Part shown: in pieces, positions 21,361 through 33,210 of the stretch | Numbering within the stretch: the first letter of the stretch is position 1 | Layout: the number at the start of each line of letters is the position of its first letter | Assembly (NCBI GenBank): GCA_905221605.1 | Contig: CAJNDS010002212.1 | Location: 121,001 to 185,000, forward strand | Length of the DNA: 64,000 nucleotides | DNA from: Symbiodinium natans | Taxonomy: Eukaryota > Sar > Dinophyceae > Suessiales > Symbiodiniaceae | Reading direction: 5' to 3' | Program-made: the position numbers and the translations under genes | Notes under the pieces: model-generated | What the model saw: only the letters and a program-made list of their open reading frames with translations | Database searches by the model: none | What the model was told of the DNA's origin: nothing

Positions 21361-24300
21361 TCAGTCAAAGAAAGACGCAGGAGGCCGTTTGTGCAAGGAG
21401 GTCGTCTCCGACTGTTTCTGAAGAGGGCCCTGGCTCACTGGCGCATTCATGATCTCGTCCAGGTCCACAAAGCGAAGCGTTGAAGATGCCCACACTCCTT
21501 GGCATGGTGCAAGTTGCTCTTCTGTGCTCACTCCGCGCTGCATACAAGCATGTGCCACTTCCTTGACTTCCAGCCATCGAACAAGAGCCAGGATGATAAG
21601 TCCAGGAATCGTTCCGGCAACTCGGCATCTGAGTCGCCCTGGATAATGAGCGCGAAATCCAGCTGCAAAGAGCCGAGCTGGCTCCGCATCTGATGGAGGG
21701 ACAAGCGATTCACGTAGGCGCAGGAACTTATGTCCTTAGCAAGCAACCCGAAAGGGTCCATGTACCTCATTGTTCTGTACTTGGGCCCTAAAGGCCCGAA
21801 ATAGGAGGTACTGTAAGGCCCAAGCATTCCCTATCTAGGTACATGGACCCTTAGCAAGCAAGGCTTCAAGTGGGTGAAGGCAAAATGGCCTATAGGAACA
21901 GTTTGACCCGAGGGGGCCCGATGCCCTGAAAAAAGGAAAACAACCAAAACCATATAGGGCACCTTGTTTTGGATTTGCATGTAACCTTAAAACCCTAAAA
22001 CCCTAAAACCCTAAAACCCTAAAACCCTAAAACCCTAAAACCCTAAAACCCTAAAACCCTAAAACCCTAAAACCCTAAAACCCTAAAACCCTAAAACCCT
22101 AAAACCCTAAAACCCTAAAACCCTAAAACCCTAAAACCCTCTTGCTTTGGGGGTACTGGGCTCTTGGAGTGACATCCCCTGATGCTTGCCGAAGGTGCGA
22201 TGTCGATTTCAATGTAGCCGGGGCCAGTGTAAATCTTTGCAGACTTCCCAAGGAGAGCCGGCTTGCCGCTGAGGCTTTGCAACACAGATGGAATGGAGTT
22301 CTTCGAGTCAGTAATTTGACAGAGTGCCTTGAGCTTGTTCCTCATCTTGTTGTCGTCTTCGGCGCAGCGGCAGAATCCTAGTTCGTGGTTCGGATAATAT
22401 TAAAAGTCCACTTTTTATTCCTTACTGGGTTTAAGCACCCTTAGAAATTTTAATTAAAATCATACCCAACTATGACACAAAGAATCGGCGTAGTAGTTGC
22501 AGTGCAGGATCTTGACGACCTTCGGGCTCGAGGATCGCGGACTCGGTGCCGGCCCGGGCCGCAAAGCAAAAGATCGCTGAGCTGCACTTGGCATCTGCTC
22601 CTGCATGGCCAGGATGGGCATTATTATACCCTAGAAAATCCCTTTTTATAGGGTTCATGATGGTATTGCTATGATGCCCTGTAATCCCGGCGCTTTATAG
22701 GGTTCATTATGGGCTCGATCCCTGTGCCGAGATGGCACGTCGTGGTCAACAGTTATATGCTGCATAGGGTGCTGGTGCACAGGTTGCAGCACGCGCAACA
22801 TGTTGCAAACACATGCACTTCGGTGTCCTTGCAGAATGTTTGGGGCCCCGTCGGGGATTTGCAGGTTGACGATGCAGTACGTTGGCAGATCGGATGGAGC
22901 CGGCGCTTCCAGCCCAAGCACCTCAAGCCCAATCCTTGCAACGTGGGAGTGTTTGGAGGTGCTAGGGGCTGCCAGAGTAAATGCACGTCGTAGCTCGTAC
23001 ATGGCCTCTTGGGATCCTTCTTTCTGCTTGTGGGTGCTGTAGCCGTGTGAGCGCACGAGAATGCCCTCCGCCTTACCATCCTCCACGCACCCTGCGTTGG
23101 AGCCGACGGCTATGGGGTGCAAGGAGGCTGCAAAGTCAAGCTCATCACTTCTGCATGTCTCTGTGGCCGACTGGACAGGCTTATGGAGGTCAGATTCGGT
23201 CTTCCAGCACGTCAGGAGGTTCAAGGCAAGAACGAAAAGCCAAAAAAACACGGAGCCTTGTAAGAGCAATGCCAACACTACAATGCCATTGCACCACAGC
23301 AACGGAAGTGTGTGCTGCTTGACGAGGCTGCTCATGCCACGCATGAGCCGCGCCAGCCTAGAATGAGACCTGCCAGGCTTGGACGCATCGTCCTGCGCGC
23401 ATGGGCTTGGGCAGAGAAAAGCGTCTGCGTTGCGCAGGCATGCCGCCCACATCTGCGCGTTGGGGGTCTTGAAGATCAGCCTCACGCGCGCCTGATCTGC
23501 GATCACGTAGGAGTTCTGGTGCGCGACATTCTGCAACGTCGCCAGCTTCACTTCGCCCTTCGCTTCGCCCAGCAGCGCAAACTCGCGTGGTTCGAAGCGC
23601 AAGAGCCTGCCTCGGCAGATCACCAGGCACCTGAGCTTCAGCTTCGGCCCAGCCAAGGTGCCCAGGGCACCCAGCGCAAAGCACTGGAGCGGGCCCGAAG
23701 CCGTCCTGGGTGGGCTGGGTGTTAGAGTCGTTTCAGGGGGGGTTTAATAGGGTTTAGGGTTTAGGGTTTATAGGGTTTAGGGTTTAGGGTTTAGGGTTTA
23801 GGGTTTAGGGTTTAGGGTTTAGGGTTTAGGGTTTAGGGTTTAGGGTTTAGGCTTTCGGGTTTAGGGTTTCGGGTTTAGGGTTTAAAAAAGGTCACATAAA
23901 GGTTTCAGACTCAGCACCCAAGTGTCTCTTGAGACTCGAAGGCAAAGCCCATCAAGGGCACCCTGGTATCATCGTACTCGATGCACGTGTCCACCTCCAG
24001 CGGCTCCGGTGGCTCGACATGCCTCAGGTTGCCCACGATCACCCTGAACCCTAAACCCTAAACCCTAAACCCAAAACCCTAAACCTAAACCCTAAACCCT
24101 AAACCCCAAACCCTACAACATCCTAGGGTTCATAGGCCTTACCTGAAGGCTCCCATGTAGTTCCTTTTTAGGTCAGTTATGGGGGGATTCTAGTATGCTA
24201 CCCCAAAACGGTACTACAGAGGAGCCTTTATCGTATCGGGCTTTGCAGGAATTATCATGAAGTCGGCAGCTCTAGTTCGGGAAGTGTGGTGCGGACGACA

Positions 24301-25773
24301 CCTACCGACAGCCCGGTCCATGGTGCACATATGCGCCACTTACTTGGAGGTTCATGGTACTTATTCACCAATTATAACTGCACTTAGAACCCACTTCTAC
24401 GCCGCATAGGTGCCCTAATATGGTTACAATTGGGTTCTAAGTATAGCTACTAATATTGGGTGAATAACTCCAAGTAGGTCACGTGCAGCTACAGCGCGTT
24501 TGACATCTTATCACGTTGCGTAGCCGCATGGATGGAAGGAGTGTTGGTCAAAACCAAGGGGGGTTTAGGGTTTAGGGTTTAGGGTTGGTTCATTACTCCC
24601 TTCACTGTGCAGTGCCGCAATGCTCACTTGGAGTGCTTCCCAGGAACTCAGAATAGGAGGCATCGACCCACCCATGGGACGTGAACATACCTTCCTTCAC
24701 GTTCGTCTTGTGCATCTTAGCGGCGGAAAGTGCCTTGGCTGGTCTAGCAGGCTGGTATGGATTTGCTTTGCTCTTTCCTTTTTCTCCGCATCCCGTTGTT
24801 GCTCTCTATCTCAGAGTGTAAAATCCACTTATAAGCCCTTAAGTGCCCTAATATGGTTATAATTGGGTTTTCAGTACAGTGATTATTGGGTCAATAAGTC
24901 GGGCCGGCATCCAGTCAGGCCACCTTCTTCCATGCCTCTACAACTTCCGAGCTTGCTCGGACCGTGAGAGCAGGATTTCCCAGCATATCCCACAGAAGCA
25001 GCCGCTTGGTGTCTGGCTCATCGTCGATGACGGATTCAATCTTTGATACCTTTCAACGTGGGCATGTTTGTAAGGCATCATTCGCACGCAACCCTAACCC
25101 CTAAACCCTAAACCCTAAACCCTAAACCCTAAATTTTGCTAAACCCGAAACCGCTAAACGCCGGATGAACAGGCGGCTGCGGATGAGGCACCTCGGCAAG
25201 GCTCAAATGTCCTCGCTCTTGGCCCAAAATCGCCTCGGGCCCATCATCACGGAACCAGTGCAGGCAGCCTGTGTGTGCGCCCAGCACCATGTAACGCGGG
25301 TTCCATTGACCTCCCAAGACTTTCTGCCTGGGTTCACATGCTCATTCATCATGCTCACGTGCCAGGAGGGTACAGGTATGAAAACGTACAGATCATCCTT
25401 GAACAGCTGAACCCTACGTCAGAGCACAGTTCGCTGCTGGCTGTGACGGATGCACCTTGTGTCAGGGCCTCTCGAGATGAATAAGGAAAATATGTGTGTA
25501 TATATATATAGATATATGTATAAATATAAATACAAAAATGAATATAAATATAGATATAAATGTAAATATAAATCTAAATATAAATAGAAATATATAAGTA
25601 TAAACATAAATTTATATATACAAGTCTGGTTTGTCTGCTCTTGAGGGTCCTTGCCGCATGTCACACGTTCAGCCACGGAGCAAGCCCCCTGGCATCTTCT
25701 GCACGCTGGAAGCCGCCCAAATCCAGCGGCTCACTGCCAGGGCCGAAAAATCGAAGTCCTCATTGTCAGCCAT
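21361..25773 (-). CDS. EDR2-like protein: PH domain and DUF1336 (lipid-binding membrane protein)
   Basis: Start ATG at 25771-25773: MADNEDFDFSALA, then a GTGAGC donor. Next exons are about 25300-25400 and 25148-25300 with a PH-domain start (GGQWNPRYMVLGAHTGCLHW). Exon about 23895-24055 follows, then a large exon about 22830-23722 with a PH-like second half ending NAQMWAACLRNA, a hydrophobic hairpin (WCNGIVVLALLLQGSVFFWL) and the DUF1336 start (PTYCIVNLQIPDG). DUF1336 continues in 22476-22600 (AIFCFAARAGTES, ALQLLRRFF), 22185-22375 (KPALLGKSAKIYTGPGYIEI) and 21600-21745 (LQLDFALIIQGDSDAELPER). The last exon, 21361 to about 21530, ends ...RPPASFFD and TGA. Plant EDR2 proteins are PH-START-DUF1336 and bind phosphoinositides (established). 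Here I see no START domain; a membrane hairpin lies in its place. Introns hold family A, B, C and D elements, CCCTAAAA and TTTAGGG arrays. Some splice pairs are unresolved. Confidence 0.9.
21752..21853. mobile_element. Inverted-repeat element, family B copy 6
   Basis: Arms AAAGGGTCCATGTACCTCAT and CTAGGTACATGGACCCTTAG; centre AATAGGAGGTACTGTAAGGC. It is in the intron before the DUF1336 end exon. Confidence 0.85.
21988..22138. repeat. Variant telomere-like array (CCCTAAAA)n
   Basis: About 19 perfect copies of the octamer CCCTAAAA, lying inside an intron of the DUF1336 region. Confidence 0.97.
22606..22735. mobile_element. Rearranged family D element
   Basis: Left arm CCAGGATGGGCATTATTATA is followed by two copies of the inner TATAGGGTTCAT(G/T)ATGG (22648 and 22699), so part of the element is duplicated. 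The right terminal arm is missing. Confidence 0.65.
23740..23885. repeat. Telomere-type tract (TTTAGGG)n
   Basis: About 18 copies with TTTATAGGG and TTTCGGG variants. It ends at the acceptor region of the large exon of the EDR2-like gene. Confidence 0.95.
24139..24232. mobile_element. Inverted-repeat element, family C copy 2
   Basis: Arms CCTGAAGGCTCCCATGTAGT and GTACTACAGAGGAGCCTTTA. Confidence 0.85.
24341..24477. mobile_element. Inverted-repeat element, family A copy
   Basis: Ends TACTTGGAGGTTCATGGTAC and CTCCAAGTAG; about ten bases of the right arm are deleted. Confidence 0.85.
24816..24898. mobile_element. Family A internal fragment
   Basis: Contains the element's middle (CCACTTATAAGCCCTTAAGT, GTTATAATTGGGTTTTCAGT) without either end. 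Confidence 0.6.
25490..25622. repeat. AT-rich microsatellite
   Basis: (TA)n then (ATATAAAT)n-type sequence in the first intron of the EDR2-like gene. Open frames here are low complexity only. Confidence 0.9.
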
Positions 25774-26352
25774 GGCTATCCCACGTCTGGGCACCAGAGA
25801 ACTGAAGAGGGGCTGGCTGGACCAAAGGCCAAACGTCGGCATGTGCTATTATACATAAGCGAATAAGCATGTAAGATCGTGTAAATATTAAGATACATAT
25901 AACTCTACATACACATATACGTATGCATGTATTTATACATACAGTCAGCTGCAAGGTACTTTTTGATTACGTCTAGAGTCTACATGCTGCGCCGATTTAT
26001 GATTCCCTTGGCATTCCGTCCTTGCACTGGGTGTGAAACACTAACACGGGCTTGTGCACCACTGCACTTCGGCAGTTTGCTTGGCTCACCTGCTCTCTTA
26101 GCAGTCCCGCGGCGAGTCTAACGGTGATTCTACGTTGTGCCTGCTGGCAGCCACGTCGCCGGCTTGCTATTCTATTCGTGCGTGCCCACGCATTCCAAAC
26201 ACGCCTTCGGAAGCATTGCTTCTCTGTGCCGAGTTCAGGTGAAAACGAAATCAACAAATTCATCATAATCCACCTTGGCTCCCACTGACATGCACGAACA
26301 AAGTCTCCCACCGATTCCATTTGTAGCACTACTACATACTAAACTGACTTCT

Positions 26353-26434
26353 TGGGATGTTCCGAGGGATTACAGTACTCTACTCACTATTCTAATCCCT
26401 ATCAAGGACTGTTAGTATAAGTGGGAACATCCCA
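26353..26434. mobile_element. Inverted-repeat element, family E copy 2
   Basis: Ends TGGGATGTTCCGAGGGATTA and TAAGTGGGAACATCCCA. Nine-base flanks ACTGACTTC (26343-26351) and AGAGACTTC (26435-26443) agree at 7 of 9. Confidence 0.85.
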
Positions 26435-26513
26435 AGAGACTTCTAGAACTGATAATAACGTCCTGTAAGAATTATGCAACGCCGATCTGGCCTCGCCATC
26501 ATCTGAGGCATCC

Positions 26514-26796
26514 TCAGTTCCGGAAGGATTGAGAAGTGCTCTGCCACCAATCTACCAACGCTGACAACCACATTGCTGAGGATGGGTCGATGGTATCAAC
26601 TAAGGCTTTGAGCTGTTTCGGCGTCATGGTGCTGCAGGTCTTTTCGAGAATTCGAACCAAGTCCTTGTTCTTCACCTCAGCGGCAGCTCCAGTTTCTGCT
26701 GCAGAGATCATCCGGGCATTCAGGCGGTTCTCAAAGCTCTACTCCCTCTTGGGGCACCCGCCAGAACAAATCCGGGGCAATAAGCGTGTGTTTGTG

Positions 26797-26828
<32 letters not shown>

Positions 26829-27044
26829 TGTGTGTGTGTATATATATATATATAGAATATGAATAACATGTATATGTATATGTATGTATGTATGTATGCA
26901 TACAATATTTATACATCTATAGAACAGTGCATACATATGCATATATATATATATATCTAGAAATATACATAACTTTAGAATTCGACCGGGTGATAACAAA
27001 ACTTAGAGAGACATACCCACAAGACACACACACACATACACACA

Positions 27045-27080
<36 letters not shown>

Positions 27081-28660
27081 CACATGTATAGATGTATATG
27101 TATTTCTAGAAAATGTATATACATATATATATATATATACATGAATATGTGTGTTTTTGGAGGAAATTTGTTGGAGGAAAAAGCAGGCTCGGGCGCGAGC
27201 CAAGCCGTCACCATTCCGATCCCACAGACGAAAGGTCGCCTTCACCAGGTCGGCCTGCTAAGCTCATGGGAGCAAGGCGGGTCGGGGTTTAGGGTTTGGG
27301 GTTTAGGGTTTAGGGTTCAGGGTTTAGGGTTCTTCTTCTTCTTCTTCTTAGATTCTGCTGGGCTTGACGGGCGCAACACCCCTGAGCGCGGGGGCGAAAG
27401 CCAGACCCTGACCCTCTCCCTCTCTCTCTCGGACTCAGTGTCGCCTGTCAGCCACGCAATGACACTGGCAATGACACTGGCACCCATAAGGCCTATAGAC
27501 AATGCACACTAATATGAGCCCTGAAGGCCCTGCAAGGCTTCCACTTACTTGCTAGAAGCCCAAAAGGATACATGACCTATATCAAACCAACAGGACTTGA
27601 GCAGGCCCAGGACGAATGCAAACAAGAGAAGGCTTGACAAGAAGTGCCTTGTAAAGCGCCCTCACTTACTTAAGTGTTCAAAGTTGAACCAGGCCACAAG
27701 GAGGGGGCTCCCCCCTCCCTCCCCCCCTATCAGGCCATCAGATCCCACGATGTTGGAGCTCCGATGGTGCTCGCTTTCGTGACATCTCTCGGGAACTGTC
27801 AAGCTGAGATATTCATCTCGTGAGTTCTCTCAATTATGGTCCATTTTGGGGGTCCCCTAAATATTAGGGGGCGCTATACTAGTTACCCCAAACGGGACTA
27901 TACTTTTGAGAAGTGACCATCACTTCTCCATCCCCAGCCTCGGTACCCAAGATCTTCGTTACGCGATCATGGTGCTCGGAGTGTAGCCAGACCACGAACT
28001 CGTCATAGCCAATGGAATGGCCTTAAGCAGCTATGAGTACTTGCAGGTGTCATCTCACCTCGCAAAAAATCCTTGGCTGCTACTCAGTAGGGGCATGGTC
28101 TCTCGGCTTCCTGCTGTAGTCTGTGTCGGCCTCCAAAGGCGGGGAAACAGAAAGGCACCCACAGAATCTGCTTCAGACGCGACATTACTCTCAAAATAGC
28201 ACCCTGCAAGAGCCCACTTCGCAAACCTGGGATCTTGAACCCCCACGTTGCGCTGTCGAAGGCAACATGCTCCAAGAGCTTTCGCAAATATCAACAAACT
28301 CTCATGGGTTTCACCATGCCTTGGGCCAAATGGGTCTCCAGGTTTCTGAAAAAGCTCACTTACCGCATTCGCATGCATCAAAAGTACTATCATACATTCT
28401 TATTTTCATATAAATGTACTCTTATATATATATATATATATACTTTATATTCTGATTGCTTGCCTGTGACCGAGGCACATCAACCCCTGAACCACTCTCT
28501 CTCTCTCTCGAAAATTGCCTTCTCCATCATCGCTTCGATGTCGCTTGCGCTCATCGTGTTGAGGAGCTTCCGCATCATGGAACCGAGTTCCGGCCTGGTC
28601 TTACAGCCACACACAGGACTCCTCTGTTGGGAGACCCCAACTCTGAAATGCACTTCACTC
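26514..28660 (-). CDS. Multi-exon gene, unrecognised
   Basis: Best exons are about 28480-28655 (ELGSMMRKLLNTMSASDIEA, MMEKAIFERE), about 28090-28350 (AKALGACCLRQRNVGVQDPR) and the last one, 26514-26738, reading KNKDLVRILEKTCSTMTPKQ, then LKALVDTIDPSSAM, with stop TGA at 26514-26516. A hydrophobic segment at 27360-27490 (LMGASVIASVIAWLTGDTE) may be another exon. The two helical pieces MMRKLLNTMSASDIEAMMEK and LVRILEKTCSTMTPKQLKAL look alike in spacing, perhaps a repeated helical motif. Long GT/TA microsatellites (26784-27145) fill one intron. Linkage of these exons is inference. Confidence 0.55.
26784..27145. repeat. GT and TA microsatellite cluster
   Basis: (GT)n with GCGT variants at 26784-26838, then several (TA)n and (TATG)n runs to 27145. 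Many open frames here are purely repetitive. Confidence 0.95.
27824..27913. mobile_element. Inverted-repeat element, single copy seen
   Basis: Arms TTCTCTCAATTATGGTCCAT and GGGACTATACTTTTGAGAA, inner TTTGGGGG / ACCCCAAA. Confidence 0.65.
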
Positions 28661-28756
28661 GAAACATTTCTGGTATGTCTTGTAATAATCTTTATACCCG
28701 TTCTACACTTGTTTGTCTTTTTGTTGAGTTTGTTAAAAAAAAGCATGGTTTATCTG

Positions 28757-28822
28757 GTGGCTGCCAACCCCAAGACGTCACTGAGAGGGTCGCACAGTGA
28801 CGTCCTGGGCTTTGCAGCCACC
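28757..28822. repeat. Short perfect-arm hairpin
   Basis: GGTGGCTGC...GACGTCACTG is mirrored by CAGTGACGTC...GCAGCCACC around a 10-base loop. It could be a small element or an RNA hairpin. Only one copy is seen. Confidence 0.6.
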
Positions 28823-29299
28823 AAGAGAAAGATAATGTACATGACTATTGTGGTAATGATGGTAAGAGTTGGTCATAATGATATAAAGAAGAAGAACAGG
28901 AAAAAAACAAGAATCAGAATCATGCATTGGAATGCGGAACCAGGCTTGGCTGGGAGGGTACAAGCACAGAGGTAATGCTGGCCCTGATGTCATCAAGCGA
29001 CCAGTCAGCCAAAGCGGGAGATTCCTCTTTCGTCCAGCTACATCCAGCCCTTGTTTGAAGGGAAGGGAAACACAGAGTTTGGAGGCGTAACTCAAGATGC
29101 TCATCGCCTGAGGCCCCGTGCAGTCAGTCATACTGCAGCGGTTTCTGGTGTCCGAGACTACAAACAGACATATAAAACTGATGGCTGCAACAAGCCTGCG
29201 CATTTAAGTGCCCCTGAGAGGAAGGATGAGGTGTGCTCAAACCGGTTGCTGCATTGCTCATTTGGCATCATATGGTCACTGCCCTTACCGTTTGGCATC

Positions 29300-32200
29300 A
29301 GACAGCGGTGACGCACACGCTCCGGCCTGCTGAGTTTGCCATTGTTGTTCCTGGCCGCACAAAGGGGGGGCTGTTGAGCTTCAGTTCGGTCGCTTCCGGC
29401 TTAGGGGTTCTATCCCGAACTGGCGGTTGTGCGGATATCAAGGTTGCTTTCACTGGGATGTCCTGTCTGCTCGTGCAAAGGTGGCCTTCAAAAAGGTCGT
29501 GCGAACCTGGATGGAAGCCACTTGAAGCCACTCACTCCGATTGAACGCACGCCGGCGCGCGCTCGCTCGCGCTTGCGTGCACCTCGTCGCCGATGTGGGC
29601 CATACTTCGGGCCAAGGCTCCAAGAAGCTTGTTAGACCCGACCTGGGGGGCGTCAGGAGTGCGCATACCGTGCCCTAAACCCTAAACCCTAAACCCTAAA
29701 CCCTAAACCCTAAACCCTAAACCCTAAACCCTAAACCCTAAACCCTAAACCCTAATTTGATGTACAAAGCACCATGGCACCCTATGGCTCTCTTCTCCAG
29801 GTGCAGTGCGTCGGCTTCAGCTTCGATCCTTGGGCAGGCCTGACATCTGCCAAGGCATACGAGAATTCTGTTACATGTATAAATTAGTTGAAGACTGTAT
29901 TATGTATTAGTACAATATAATGCCATACTCAATAAATAGAGAAAGAAAGAAATATTTATATATATATATATATATACATATGTGTATATATATATGTGTA
30001 TATATATATATGTATATATATCGACTGTCAGAAGTTGGGCGATGCCTCTGGCACGGCGCTCAGCAGCAGCACATTTGCGTGAGACTTCCTAGGTACTTGG
30101 AGTCCACTGCAAGACACTGGTTCCAGTACCACATGAGTACTGCGGTTTAGGGTTTAGGGTTTAGGGTTTAGGGTTTAGGGGCTCCCTGAGCCGCATGCTT
30201 GATGCCATAGTATCGCTTCACGTGGTTGCTGAGGAAGAACACTCCGTGGCTGTTGAAGCCCACCCGGCCAGAGGCCACTCGGGCACTCCTGCGGTCACTG
30301 GCATACTTGAAAAAAGCTTATTAGGTGTTGTTATGTATAACAGTGTATCTAAGGTGTCATGTAATACTATGTAGATTAATATAAAAGCGTATAAATATAA
30401 TTATAAATATAAATATATATATATATATATCTGTATACATATATAATATAGCTGATACACATCTAGATTGTTATCTATTGTTATATGTGGCTATATCGTA
30501 GTAGATATTCTTTCTACAGTATTGAATCTATTCTTATATATAACTATGCATGATCATATTGCTATTTATTCTCATACTTATTGTATATTCGTATATGTTA
30601 CTAAACATTACTCTAAGTTATTTTCCACGACTGTAGTACAATACGTTATGATGCGCAGCTACAAGCTAAACCCTAAACCCTAATAACCCTAAACCCTAAA
30701 CCCTAAACCTCGGCGCTGAGGGCTGGGCTTTGCCACGTGCCCGCTGACCTTCTCCTGCTTGAGGAAGCGCAAGATGTCCTCGCGCTCCTCAGGAGTGGGC
30801 TCCTGTGCAAGCTGACTAGGGTTTAGGGTTTAGGGTTTAGGGTTTAGGGTTTACGGTTTAGGGTTTAGGGTCTAGGGTTTAGGGCCCTTTTGACTCAGTA
30901 AGAAGGGTTAGTACGGGGATTATTTTCGGGATTCTAGGAGGTCCCAAGGACATTTCCTGGTCAAAGGAGCTTCCAAGTAAGGGAACATGTCAACACACGG
31001 GCTGCAAAGGTGCTGATCTTTGCGCGAGCCTTCCAGCTGTCACAGTCATCTGCCTGAGAATCATTGGCAGTTTCCGAATATCTGGGTACCCTGTTTGGGG
31101 TGCCCCGTAAAGGGCTTCTATTCAATTCAAAGGGGTACCCCTATTTTGGGAAATACCCATTTGAATCACTTTCGCCCAGGGATCACCCTTCCTGACTTCG
31201 CTGAATGACAGCCCACACGATTCCCTGGCCCTCAATCCTTTCGCCCAGACTCTGAAACCCTAAATGCCACAACGCTAAACCCTGAACCCTGAACCCTAAA
31301 CCCTTTTGCAACTGGACTCCTTAAACCCTAGACCCTAAACCCCAAACCTTCCTGCAACCCCTTTGAAGGCAGGCCTGGATCATCAACCCATCTTCCGCTG
31401 TTAGGATGTCCATCCTGTGTTCGCCGGGCACCTGTAGAACACGGTGGAAACCAGATCATGTTCGAGAGAGAGGGGGTTTAGGGTTTTTTACTTTAAGGTT
31501 TAGGGTTTAGGGTTTAGGGCTAGAGTGCGTTTCGTCCGAGGCCGCTAACGCATGCGTGCGCATCAGCCAGAGTAGGGCAGCTCAACAACCCCACACACGA
31601 TGACTTGGAGTCTTGCCCGGATTGTCATGTCCTGCCAATTCTTGGACGCTCTGCAAACGCACATCTGAGTGTGCCTCTGCCCGTGACTCTACTCCTGGCA
31701 AGGTCCTGATCTGCCATGCTCGTCTGCACCCAAACGATCCAAGTGCTGCACTGACCTTAGGAAGAATGGCTGCTACGCAGCTCCTATCTTGACAAGTCGC
31801 TGCGCGGCCCAAGATGGGATGCGTAAGCGTCTGGCTTTGCAGCTGCTGCCGGCGGAATCTCGTGTTCTGAGCCAAAATTAAGCACCGGCCCGACAACTGG
31901 AGGATCTGTAGACAGATCAGGTGGAAGCCCTCGGTGCTGAGCTAAGCCTGGAATCTGTTTTTCTACGTGTGAATATATGTATATATATATATCTCTCTCT
32001 CTCGCACGCACACATGTATACATATATACATATATAACGTATATACATTGTGCTGTAGAATGCATCGCAACGCAGTGATGTATGACGCATTTGCTATTGC
32101 AGCGCAACTAGGCAAGCCTTTGAAACCGCTGGAGCGCCGGCTTCAGAAGCAGGGTGTCGACGAAAGCTAGTCGACAGAAACACCCCCCCCCCCCCCCAGA

Positions 32201-33140
32201 CTGGCCCTCTTACCTAAAGGCTCCTATGTAGCACTTTTTTTGGGGTAGTAGACTAGAATCCCCTATCACTAGCCCAAAAAGGAACTAATTGGAGACCTCT
32301 TCAACTCTTCCTGAAGAAGATTCTCCAAGAAGGTGCTCTCAACCCAATAAGGGAACATAGAATCAGAAACATCCCAAATGCAGTGAACCCAGCGTAAGGG
32401 AAAAGATGAGATGTTCAAAAGGGCCTACCCGCTTTCAAAGGAGTTGCACAGTCGGCTCACAAGCTCGTCCTTTCGGCCGCTGACCTGTTGATGGAGGCGA
32501 GCCAAAGTGAGTGGCTCTACTTCGACAAGGTCCCGCGCAAAACAAGGGAAATGCAGCATGCAACACTTGGGATGTTCCCCCTTATAGTAACAGTCCGTAC
32601 TAGGGATTATAATGGGGGGTACTCTCATCCCTTTTTTAAGGACTGTTAGTGTCAGGGGGGAACATCCCAATGCAACACACACGAGCATAACTCCAGCAGG
32701 CATGGCACGCACTCTTTTAGGGCGCTTGCTTTGAGGCCTTTGTTCTTGAGCAGCTCCTGCGGGGAAATCAGGCGCAAAAGCTGCACATGTAGCTCTGGGT
32801 TAGGCAAGCCATTCTTTGTCAGGACCGTGCCCTTCATAAGGAGACTCCGAACCTGGACCACCAGCGCAAGAGCTACCTACACATAGTTCTCCCGAACCCT
32901 GTAAACCCGATAAATAGGGGATAGGATTAGGGGGACCCTTGGGGATATAGACCCTCTGAATAAGGACCCTGTTTAAGAGAACCAGAAGACGGTTAAGAAG
33001 GGGTTCCCATTTAAGGGTCCCCCTTATCCTACCTACGAATAAACCCTCCATCCCAAAATCCCACTCCCAAGACCAGGTCGTGCCTTGAGTTGTGAGATGG
33101 TCATGTTTGACAGCTCTTCCTTGCTGGCCACCTGTTAAAA
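29300..33140 (-). CDS. Multi-exon gene(s), unrecognised, possible SAP-like motifs
   Basis: Exon-like segments in order: 33060-33135 (ASKEELSNMTISQLKARPGL), 32735-32860 (QELLKNKGLKASALKECVPC), 32425-32560 (EPLTLARLHQQVSGRKDELV), 31785-31985 (PPDLSTDPPVVGPVLNFGSE), 31590-31800 (AAILPKVSAALGSFGCRRAW), 31375-31440, 31184-31254 (QSLGERIEGQGIVWAVIQRS), 30985-31075 (DDCDSWKARAKISTFAARVL), 30712-30820 (QEPTPEEREDILRFLKQEKV), 30181-30310 (RRSARVASGRVGFNSHGVFF) and about 29300-29530. The pattern 'L..L.......L..RKDELVSRL' resembles SAP/HeH-type DNA- or RNA-binding helices, a loose similarity. A family E element separates 32735-32860 from 32425-32560. More than one gene may be merged here. Confidence 0.55.
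29676..29755. repeat. Telomere-type tract (CCCTAAA)n
   Basis: About 11 copies of CCCTAAA. Confidence 0.97.
30315..30660. other. AT-rich stretch without gene
   Basis: Low-GC sequence with TATA microsatellites, between two well-supported minus-strand exons. It is intron material. Confidence 0.7.
32211..32306. mobile_element. Inverted-repeat element, family C copy 3
   Basis: Arms CCTAAAGGCTCCTATGTAGC and AGGAACTAATTGGAGACCTC. Confidence 0.8.
32568..32669. mobile_element. Inverted-repeat element, family E copy 3, perfect 9-base target repeat
   Basis: Ends TGGGATGTTCCCCCTTATAG and GGGGGGAACATCCCA. ATGCAACAC is repeated exactly at 32558-32566 and 32670-32678. Confidence 0.92.
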
Positions 33141-33162
33141 GAGCTTAGGGTTCGCAAACCCC

Positions 33163-33165
33163 CCT

Positions 33166-33204
<39 letters not shown>

Positions 33205-33210
33205 AAAAAC
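33163..33210. repeat. Poly-C followed by poly-A
   Basis: A run of 29 C (33166-33194) passes directly into 16 A (33195-33210). Confidence 0.95.

Noticed and set aside
28235..28975. Plus-strand open frame of 246 codons
   Set aside because: It runs through a TA microsatellite (IYIYIY) and over convincing minus-strand exons. No start context or domain.
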